This document shows, one piece after another, positions 21,828-32,500 of a stretch of 62,000 nucleotides of DNA; positions within the stretch are counted from its first letter, which is position 1; the number at the start of each line of letters is the position of its first letter. This stretch comes from Phoronis australis. Its lineage: Eukaryota > Phoronida > Phoronidae. The stretch is from NCBI GenBank assembly GCA_002633005.1, contig NMRA01000095.1:125881-187880 (forward strand). Direction: 5' to 3'. The notes below the pieces were generated by a model. It searched no databases. It had not been told where the DNA came from and was given only the letters and a program-made list of their open reading frames with translations. The position numbers and the translations under genes are program-made.

Positions 21828-24800
21828 TCACGTACGTTCAATCTCCGCCTCTTGGTTTTCAAGTCTTTTCCAGTTTTGAAGGTTGGCCTCGACTAAGTCT
21901 TGCAAGAAGGCTAGATTAGGACACACGGTGGAAATCACCTTGATGAGAGGTTGAACACATTCTTTCATGAAAACCAAGACTAGCGTTGGAACTTTTTTCT
22001 TTGTGATCCTTGGATAGGACGATAATGGTGATGACATGAGTTTCAAGCTACTGTTTCGCTCGCTCAAGCGCCCAATTTCCCTGGTAACGAGAACTATGTC
22101 TTTCATGTGGTACTTCCAAGGTTTAAACGCTGTGCACAAGTCACAGGTCACAATGAAGAGGCCTTTGAAAATCTGCTTATGCCTAGGAATTTTCAAGTCA
22201 AATGAAGACGTTTTCAATAGAGATTGGGCGAATCGCAGGTTCTCGTACATGGCTTCTTGATCGAGAGCTTCGAAGTCATCCTTAAGTTCAACAAGAACCT
22301 CTCTGTATTCATCCGGGTCAAGAGCTCTGAAAATGTCATTGCACTGAAATGGAAATCGAAGTAATAATTAATTACCGGTTGTGTGTTTGATACGATACAT
22401 TTTAATTCGTCTACCGATTAACAATTCTATTTAAACTGATTCAATCCGTTTCAGAATAACCCGACTATCCTATATTTTCTCATAACTTCCTCAAAACTTT
22501 AGCCAATTTTTACAAATCAAGAAATGCCAAGTAGAGCCTAACTTGTGTCACAATAAAATAGCAAAGTTGGCCAGTTTCAGTGAAACTGTCTACGGGTTAC
22601 TCGGACCAAGCTGGCGATTCATTACTCAATATGGGGAAGAGCTCCGTTAAACAATCAGTCAAAGAAGAATTAGAGGTCTTGACAAAATGTGGTCAGTGTT
22701 AAAACCGATGCTAGCATTAACAATCTCTATATACGTCAGTTCAGGCGCGCTTTCATTCGTCAAGAAGTATAAATTAGCGTAGAGAAGTTTATTTTGAAAC
22801 CTACATGTTGCAAACTGAGTTGAGTGCGTGCAAACTTAACAGCGTCCACTCATTTATTCATAGTATCTTTGGGTCAGTTGGAGAACCAGTTCTACTGGCA
22901 CCTATGAAACGTATACAGACCCTGTGGTAACTCTTGCACTGCAAAATTGCGAGTAGAGGGTAAGCTGAACATTTTGCAAACTTTATCAAAGCCTGTGTAT
23001 ATCTGTAAGTGCATCAGAGTTTGGAAATCCTTACCTTTAATATGTGAACCAACGTGTGGTAATGATGGCTGTCCCCGAAAGGTGTGGAGAAGCAGTAGGC
23101 GATTCTTTCGTCTCTTTTAATGCCTGTAACTCGTTTGTAATTCATGTCGTGAGCAAGCGCAGTAAAAAAGAAGGCCAGTTTCTCTGTCTTTGTGAACAGA
23201 GTGGGTTCCATAAACTTAAGAAGAAGGTAGCAACAATGCGTTGCACACATGGCGTGCCTCCAATTGTGATATGGGTAGTATGGGTAATTCTCTCGAATGA
23301 GAATTATTCCAGTTATTACAGACTTCAAATCGAAAATGTTCTTGTCGAATGTTTTGAGCAACATGTAGTGGACGACGTCTTGTATTTCCTCCTTCGACAT
23401 CTCGGGCGGAGGATAGTAGGACACGGTTTCAAAATTTCTGGGCAGTGACAAAGCGGCGTTAATCGTGGGAAGAAAACGGGAGTATGCTTCCTCACATCGG
23501 TGAAACATGTGATATCGTAACTGCTCAGCGGCCACGTCCGCCATGATAATATCACGCCTCATTTTGCTGTACACTTGCATGTAGTTCACCACCATGCCGA
23601 TGTAAACGGCAAAATTTGTCAGTGACAGTTCGTCGCGTTCCGTGAACCTCGTGGCTCCGATCTTATTTATTGCTTCCACTGCGCCGTAGACATTTTCGTT
23701 ATTCAGAATAATCGGAACGCACAGTATTTGATTGCTGTCACAGCCCGCTACCATGTCAATCCTTTCACTGAACCTGTAGTCCTTGCTCGCGTTTTCGACA
23801 TTAATGACCTGTCCTGTTTCAATGGATTCCCCTACAATGCCCAACCCAAGAGGAAACCTCATCCGCTTGCTTGTATCGTAAACAGGATTACCGTCCTCGT
23901 CAAATTTCCCTTCATCAAACAAGTCAGCGTATAGGTCAAATTTGTCTTGATCCACAAAAATGAGGCTGCATCGTTCAGCTTGGACGAGTGCCTTGGTAAA
24001 TGATATCACTTTGCCCATAAATGTCTCTTGATGATCAATATTTCTAATCAGATCTGTTACGGCCTCCACGAGGTATTCATTAAGATGGTTATGGTTAAGC
24101 ATTTCCTTGCAATCGTCAGCAGTAGACAGCGCAATCCCCGTCCATCCAATGATAAAATTTGACATCACATGGTCTATGTCCGTAAACTCTCTTATCCAAG
24201 TATTTGTTCTTGTAAGCTGAACTATTCCTGTCACGTCGCCATCTGCTCCAACTATTGGCACAGACATAATACTGCTATCCTGGTTATTTGAGTCTGTAAC
24301 TGCTGTGATGTTACCGCAGGAAGTAACAGATCCCGCAATCTCCAGTAACCGCTCATCCTCGACGAAATCATCCGACTTCCATGTCAAGAAAACCTTCCGA
24401 TTTTCTTGCTTCGAGTATATAGCGAACGCATCAGCCCGCACTGACTCCTTTAGCATGCAGCAAACCTCACGAAAGAGCGCTTGACCAAAATGCGACTGTC
24501 CCTTGTTTAAAGCATTTGATAAAATATCTAATAGAGAATGAAATTGTCTTCTACAGTAAAGGGTAGGCTCAGAATAATCACACCCACGTATTGCCTCTTC
24601 TTCTTGTACGTCCTCGTCGTCAGCATCTACGTCACGCAGCCCTGTCGGTACGTATATTTTTATTTGTCCCGCGATCTCACATTTTCCCGTTTTCCTCCTG
24701 TCCTTAATATCAATTTCAGATAGCCACTGCTCTATTGTTTCGGAGGAAATCAAATAATTCTCATCATTCAGCATCTCGTTTAATGTTTGAGCGCGGTGTT

Positions 24801-24960
24801 CTATAAAGACGTTGATATCGTCCTTAGTTACCTGTTGTCGATCTATTGATACTTTCGTCTGTCGAGGTACAAATGCACTGTACCTGTGCCACCCGGCACC
24901 AGATAATCCATTAGAACATTCAGTTCTCCTGAACATGCGCGTACTCCTGTAACTCGCCAT
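21828..24960 (-). CDS. GAF-domain 3',5'-cyclic nucleotide phosphodiesterase (PDE5/6/11-like), catalytic site altered
   Basis: Two exons: 24960-23035 (642 codons) and 22343-21828 (171 codons plus stop), joined in phase 0 across AAG|GTAAGG and TTTCAG|TGC; 813 aa. Two GAF domains (about 140-290 and 305-460) precede the catalytic domain (about 525-800). GAF-B keeps the NKxnFxxxDE signature as NKIGATRFTERDE (432-444), which in family members marks cyclic-nucleotide binding; GAF-A is degenerate. The catalytic part keeps HNWRH (565-569), the HD pair (604-605) and the later metal Asp in TCDL (710) with KPW, so all four metal ligands are present. Two features differ: HDxDH reads HDMNY (604-608), and the invariant purine-binding Gln is Val (764, in VPTLVLVF). 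There is no C-terminal CaaX box. Cytosolic cGMP/cAMP hydrolysis is the family role, but activity is doubtful here. One intron in a normally many-exon family suggests retroposition. Confidence 0.85.
22483..22555 (+). repeat. Dispersed repeat shared with 425-490
   Basis: It lies in the intron of the phosphodiesterase gene. It contains cttcctcaaaacttt, agccaatttttacaaat and aacttgtgtca in the same order as the retroelement tail at the left edge. Confidence 0.5.
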
Positions 24961-25012
24961 GTTTCAAAGCAAAATCGGCAACGTCAACTAAACGACGTTT
25001 TACGTTCTTTTG

Positions 25013-25020
25013 TGACGTCG
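25013..25020. promoter_or_regulatory. CRE-like site upstream of the phosphodiesterase start
   Basis: TGACGTCG differs by one base from the cAMP response element TGACGTCA and lies about 55 bases upstream of the minus-strand ATG at 24960. Related acgtc/gacgt words occur at 24981 and 24993. An eight-base match can arise by chance. Confidence 0.25.
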
Positions 25021-25517
25021 TTTATTATTCGTTATTTTACCGTCATACCATATGTTGGGTTCATAGTGGTCGCATGATACTGAATTCGTTGGTTCAGGGA
25101 CAGACCCAGGATCCCGAGTTGTGGAGAGGAGGGGCAGTAACACTGACCAGTGCCCTTAGAGCAGGTCGACAGAAAGCACAGGTGCGAACTTGGGGGTGAC
25201 TGGGTATGCAAACGTGATTTGGACAGTCAGATTACGTGATAACTGCGGAATTTGTAACATACACAGGAGACCGACTGATAATGTGAAATTGTCTGTTACC
25301 TACCCAATAAGTTAACCTTCCTACGGGTCTCCTGTATCATTGAAGACTTGTACATGAAGTCAACGTACAAGGTGTGGAAGATGGTAAGCAGAAGGTAAAT
25401 CCTCACTGTTCTCACTGGAACATTTTGCAAGAAAAAGAGAAAAAAATACATTGATAACTGGTTGACTGATGACATACCAAACAGTAGGATGAAAACAGCA
25501 ATAGCACTGACATGGGA

Positions 25518-25589
25518 CCCTCAGTAGCTCAGTGGTAAGAGCACTAGACCGGCAATCTAGAGACCTGTGGTTCGATTCCCAGTTGTGGT
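25518..25589 (+). repeat. tRNA-like sequence, probably a SINE head or tRNA pseudogene
   Basis: A D arm (gctcagtggtaagagc), an anticodon stem ctaga/tctag and a B box (ggttcgattcc) are recognisable. The seven-base loop ccggcaa lacks U33, the T stem has mismatches and the acceptor stem pairs poorly, so a working tRNA is unlikely. Taken literally the anticodon would be GGC. The loop resembles accagcaa of the heads at 20090-20165, which suggests kinship. Confidence 0.5.
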
Positions 25590-26582
25590 TCCTGTTATTT
25601 TTGTGTTAATTTGATATAAAACCATACGATAAGTACATTTAAGTATTCAGCTTTATTTGATGTTCTGATACTATGACGTCATCAAATCAAACGAAATGAT
25701 CCCCCCGCCAAAGTTTAACCATGTTATTTGAGGACTGAGGAACGTTTTCAGTTGCAACATACGGCAAAATCGACTGTCAAGGCGGGAAACTTTCCTCGTG
25801 CAAGCCCCGCTTGCCAGGAAATTGGACTCGTTTCTGCTTCCAAAGCCCGCTCCAGGAAATGTTCGGCAGGGCTGTTCAGAAAACATGACTTGTTGGATAG
25901 TGATTCATACATACCCAACTCTAGGAAATTGAAGAGGCAGAGAAAAAATATTTTTTGATGATCACTTCCGTATGTTGCGTGTTCATAATTAGTAGTTGCA
26001 ACAACTACAGCCATTGCTTCATCTCCACAGGTGAGCGGAGAGGGACCGAGGGTTGATGTGTGCAGGTCAGCCGGGACCAGCATTCAACGCTATCAAGATG
26101 AAATCCTATTATGGGAGTAGCCCTTTATCCAAAAATGATACATGTACACTTTAAAAAACGACAGTACTATATGTAGATGAACTGCTCATATCTGAGTAAT
26201 GGTGTTCACAAATTAGTAAAACTGAACATTTTCCTAGGGTCCTAAACATGTATAACCTAATTATAATCCAGTCAAGCATAAATAAGCAAGCCGGAAAGGT
26301 GACGAAAAACAGAACCACAACAAAAGAGGGCGCGCCAATATGCTATAACAACACTACACTACGTTTCACTTTGAACAGCGTATTTCAGAATTAAGCGAGA
26401 CTTGACAATAAAGTTCCAGTTGGCACAAATTATCCTGGCTTTGTAAACTGATAGTGAACACGTGCATTTTGGGCTGCATGAAACGAACGACACGAGTAAG
26501 AAGTCAGATGTTAAATCTGAAAACCATGCAGTCCGTTTCATCTGGCAGTTCGTTATCAGATTGCGAGCAGCTGGGAGTTACT

Positions 26583-29500
26583 TCAAATTTCCGCGTCCTG
26601 TGTCAGTTTATGCTCAGTTGACGGTGCACTGTCATTTCCTATTTCGTCCTTTGCCTTGCTGTGACTTTTCTGCTTCCGGCAGCAGAACGCCACACACAAG
26701 TCAATGAAGAACTCGCAGAACTCTATCATCGTAAGTACACTGACGCCAGACATGGCGATAATCAGGGCAGCGAGGCCAGCTGAAATAAGATTCGAGTTTT
26801 TTGAAGCATAATTGCTGGAGTACTTGTTTGTCGACAACTTAGAAGTGCGTCCATCCTCCCTAGAAACCAGGCAAATGAAGGACGCATTCTTTGGAAAAAG
26901 AAAATAGCTCTGTCTTGTTTAAGACAGAAATGAACAATTCGGTGTAAGTCCAATGTTCTAAACCTTATATTTGAACTGTTCCCTTTGTATTGAACCTTTA
27001 CAACGGCTCATCAAAGTAATAAAGAATAGCCAAGTACACCTGCACTGAGCCCTGACAAGACCTTATACAGGACCAAGCTCAGAATCTAATTTCCTCTAGT
27101 CTTTCCTTTTTCGGCATTACTATACTAAGATCTGTCGTAGGTGCTCATAACATGATACGTGGCCAGGGTGATGTTCCACTGGTAGACCTACCAATGATTA
27201 CATGTACTAACGCCAACCATAAACACTAGCGACCTCTTGGTATTGCGAGGAGTGACAAAGAAGCTTCATCTCAGGTACACTATTACGCTACTTCATCTCA
27301 TTTCAATACTACTCAACAAAGTCTTACCAATCATGTCATTGACAGTCAGCGTTGCTGTCTGCTCCAGAACAAGATACTTTTGGCTTTCAAAAAACACGTC
27401 GAGGATCACTGTCGTCTCCCTACAGGTGAATACAAGACTACTTAATTATAGGCTTTTACCTTTCCGTTTTACTACTGGAAGAAAAACGTTGGTAGATTCT
27501 GACCTAGCTATTGCAAGGTCTCTGACGTAACGAGATGTTGCAGGTCTGGTAACACTTCGAAGCTAGGATAAAGCCTCATCAGAAAACAATGACTATTAAA
27601 ATTTCTGGAAAAGTTATGTGTGTACCTCACAGCGTAATAGACAACTGTTTACCTTTCTTTCTGAAAAACGGCAAGGAACTCCAAAGAAACGGAGGAAACG
27701 TCAAAAAATTGAAATCGGGAGGCACAGCAGGTGCGTCTACATGCGAGTTAATGTATGGGTCTATGCAAGACACATTACCTGGGCTTATAAGCGAAACATA
27801 AGCGCAAGCGCCAATATACGAACCACTTGGGTAAAAAAACCGCGAAAAAAGGTATGATGCTCATAGCCCAAAGGCGCGGCGATACGGTATATAAGATAAT
27901 GGTGTTGGCACATGAGCAGCATAGTCATTGACACATCACTAGATACAACAGACGCGCGATCAGTCTGTAAATTAGGTATTTACAGATATGCTCGACAAGG
28001 TTGTTAATCCTTGGAACACAATTTTGCAAATTAAAACGTTATCTGCGGTAGTTGCAAGGCCTAAATGAAACAAATTTTAGGTCAGACACACTGTTACCTG
28101 TCCACCTGATTTTTTGGTAACCTGCGATAAGACAATTTTGCATCATAGACAGTGTAGCGGCAAGATTCGGGACAGCTGCAGTAGTCGCCAACGGCCTTGT
28201 TAATGGTGTCTGAAAGTTTGAGCATTATTTAAACATTTAAATCAAAAAACTATCCAGCACTTACAACGATATTTATTGCATAATAGCTGTAAGATTCTAG
28301 AACTGGAACAATAAAATAACTCTGAACAAGTTATTTCACAAAGTCATTTATTCACGACCTTACTCACAAAGCAAAAAATGAGACAACTCACTCGAGAATT
28401 AACATTTTTGAGAGTGCGTATGAGCCGAGGGTAGCACCAACCACAGGAATTAACGGACTTGGGCGTTTCCCGCAAAGGATTTGACACTTGCAGGTAGCTA
28501 CAACCACGCGCAATATCGAGGGAACAACCAATCAAAGTTCAAGTTAGACAAGTAATTTTCTCAAACAACGCATCCAAGGCATGGTAGTGATTGTGTTTTG
28601 AACCAATCAGAAGTTAGATTACGCAGGTATTACGCAAATAGCTGCAGGCGAACATTTTTAGTTCTGAATCATCTGACTACTTGTTCAAGGCAAGTAATGG
28701 AAATTTTAGCAAACATGGTCAGGCCACGTTATTCTAAACGATTTCGTACTTAAGAAAAATACAGCATGAGCTGATAAAAAACAGTGCCGTAAAGTGATTT
28801 GATGAAATGTAAAAAGACGTCATACCCTGGACACCATTAAGACAAGATTGCTCGGCAGCACTTGTACACGTCCGAACAGCGTCACCTATACGACAGAAAA
28901 AGAGCAAATCGTCAATAACCAGATATACAACTTGACAAAACCTTTCTGATTTCGTAAGCACTTGATGGTAGATCAACCATTGTATGAGCTCACCATAATG
29001 CCAGAGGACATACAGAGGTAGAGACAAAAGTTTACAGGCAGTACATAAACATAAGTACAGCACTAAAGTTTGTTTTCGGCTGTTCGTTTCCAAATCAGTC
29101 CAAGACAGATATATTTTAGACTGGCCATTTAACGAAGAGACGGATATGTCACATTACATAGAACGAAATCAACCAACAGAAATAGACATAGTGCACCTCC
29201 CTTCCAGCCTTCAGGCGGCCACCCGCGAAAGAGCAAGTTCACACACATCCTAGAGAAATTTCACCATACAAGATAAACAACGCATATGACCACACAAGCT
29301 AAACTTTTGCGTATCATTCGCGTAGGGAACACCTCATAACAATGGTATTCCACTGATCAGCTGAATACAGCTGTAGCGGCTGGTCTTAGCCTGTCCAGAA
29401 CGATGAACTGTAACATATCTGTGGAGGAGGCACTTGTAAAGCAAGACAAAAACGACAGAGGGCGCTTTCCATCAGTTGCCTGTTTCACTCTAATATATGT

Positions 29501-32500
29501 TCAATGAATCTTAATGAGAGTCCTTACATGAACAGACGACAAAATCTTCCATATTCGCCAATTTTATAGACAATCGTAAACATCAATTTGCGTTAAATAC
29601 GAATGTGCCCGCAGGAAACGAAGGTAAACTACATTTTTGTATCTGGTGCCGGCAGGGTGACTGACGGATGGACACGATCTCACCTGACAAACGAGGCGGT
29701 GCGCATTCACAGTCCTTAACTACTTTCTCAAACAAACATTCCGCGATACACCCAGGTACTGAGTATTTAGTGAAGTGTTTAAGCGTCCTGTCCTCGCAGT
29801 CGCCGTATGGGGCGGGCAGATTATGGTACTGAAACGAACCATTTCAAATTTGAATAAGCCCTGAATGCTCGTCTAGTTCGTGCATTGGTCATTTTAAGTC
29901 AGAAGAGTTCTGAACCTATAGCGAGTTATAGTGCGACTTTTCACGTAAAATTTCGACCTGATATTTTGTTACTTTGCAAACTCTAAGTGCACGCATTTGT
30001 GCTCAAGTTAAGAACGAGCACACGCCGGTGGCATAGACATCGGGCAAGTTGTTGGGTAGCTCTTTTAACCAATGAACTTTTCATAAATGTATGTTTGCAA
30101 CCTTGGATTATAACAACTAAAATCCCTGGGATTTTAGCCTACCTAAAGATTCAAGCTATTATTTGTTAATTTGTTTTCCTCCTAATAATTTGAAGAAGGA
30201 GCAATGAGTTGTGGGGATTATGTTGTACACACTTTATTGTATTTCAATTATCAACGAGTCGGCTTTGTGCATGCATTCTGCTATGAGCTATCCGCGTCAA
30301 AGTACAAAAATATATCTACGTCATGCTGGCACCAAGCTAAAAATAAGGAACTCAAGAATTTTTGAGAATATGGAAGAAAATGAAAACGGGGTACATTCAT
30401 AGCTATGAATTGTGCATTTGGCGAATTCCTGTCTTTTTAGTGGACTTTTGTCTCGTTTTCTACTTTTTGTTTCTCTCAGGCGGACTTTTTTGCCTTTATC
30501 ACCAAAGGGAGGGGGGCTCCTTCCAACTCCCTCGAGTCCCCAACCCTCCCCAGCTGGGTGCGCGCATGTACATACTTTCAAAAAGTTCCGGCTAAAGGGT
30601 CCTTAAAATACGCTTTTACATACTTGAGTTAAGGATACGGGCACTGAAGCCTGAAGCCCAGGGTCTAAAAACAGACGCTTGAGTTCCATTCGTGGTGGTT
30701 CGTCCGTTGGATGAACTTCAAAAACGATGCTGGATTCAGTCTACAAATAGAATCAACAACAGACTGCAGTCATGATATGTACAGTTGTAAGTACGCTCAT
30801 TTCAGCACAACTCATCAAGATTCAACGACAGGGAACGTACAGGCCTCGCATTTTTCATTTCTTCCGTATATAATGGCAACTTTATAATGGCGTTACAAAA
30901 AAGGAAAACTAGATGAAGTTGAAAATATCCAACAGTGAAAAGTCCAACTGAGAAACATTTTAGTTGTTCGTCTCTTTACAAACGATTTATTTGCCAATAT
31001 GGAACAAGTCACCTGTCCTGACCTAAGAATTGAAACCAGGATCATAAAGCGACCGTTCACCATTAATTTCCACAAATGTACAAAAGGAATTCACAACTGT
31101 CACTTCCCAGACTTTAATGTGTACAAAAATGTAATATTTTACAGGCCTACTGTTGTTAATGACTGTACGAGACCTGCACTCCCTCATTGCTGACTCCGTT
31201 TGTGCACTGGCGATGTAGAAAAAGGGTTACTTTCAAACAGTTTCCCTACAGATACACGAATTTTGTTTCATATCGTCAACAATTGCTATGAAACTCTCCT
31301 CTTGTGCAATCTTCCAAACCTGAATACTTGATTTAGATCACGTGACGTCTTCCCGTATTAGTACCTGATTGATCCATACACGTATAAGCGGTGGTTTATA
31401 CGAAAGACTGATGCTTCGTTACACCTTGATGTCATGCACAAGGCACCCAAAAATGCCAACGTGATTAAACCAAGAATGGTCTCAACCAATAGGAACCATC
31501 AGTCCTTTCCACGTCCAGAAATTACCGCAAATACCAAAACATGGCCTAGTTGGTTCTGGGTCTACGCCCTACTCATTTTGAAACCCCAGTGCTTCATATG
31601 CTGACGTCAAACAACTCTAGGGTGAAAAGGAGGATCCTGATTCATTTTGGCAGGCAACATGTGACTTTTTAGTTCTGAAAATATGGATAACTATGAACTA
31701 TCCCATGATCAAATCAATGTTTGATAATACTGACCAGAACAAATTATGCCAATTTGGCCTAATTTCAAGGATCAACCAATTTTACAACCATGATTGATGT
31801 TCTAAACCACAATTCAGGGATTTTTGACAGCCTGCGAGTTCATAGCAGTAATAATAAATATGCTACCGCAAAAAGGACAGGGTCAAAAGAGATGCGTTTT
31901 ACGGTCGCATCTGTAGCATGTCACGCTAGTTGCCCGACCCGACACCCTGCACCTATAAAGAGTGTATAATGTCCAATCCCCGTTGTTGACATTGCATGGG
32001 CGGCGCAGCACTGAAAAAAGTGGGGGGCTGTAGTCCCCCCAGCCCCCTATGTTGCGCCGGCCATGCATTGATCCCAAAAAAGGTTTCCTATTGTCCTTTT
32101 AGGGAGAGCAAAAATTCAATGTCCGGGCATTCCAGTGTGGGATACGAGTTGTAGGCTACGTTATTCAGAAAGTGTGCCTCAGGCGGGCGTCTGCACTGCA
32201 CTAGTAAGCAGGTGGTTGACTTCGATAGATGTGACCTGCTCACCCGCAACTATAGTGAATTGATCTTCTGACAGCTTGAAAGAGTGCTAAATGTGAAATG
32301 ACCTCCACACCGAGATCGTTTTTGTACAAATGATGGACGTGCTGTTTGGAACGCAGCTATCCCAGAATCCTTCATCTCCTGCTATTGGCTCAAAGGTCAA
32401 CGAGGACAAATACAGAAAAATTCTCACCTCATTCTTGCCACTTCTTGTTCATCCAATATTAATTTACTCTGTATTCCTTTCATAATGCCTGTTATCATTT

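Noticed and set aside
25518-25589. Functional tRNA with anticodon GGC
   Set aside because: U33 is missing, and both the acceptor and T stems are mispaired.
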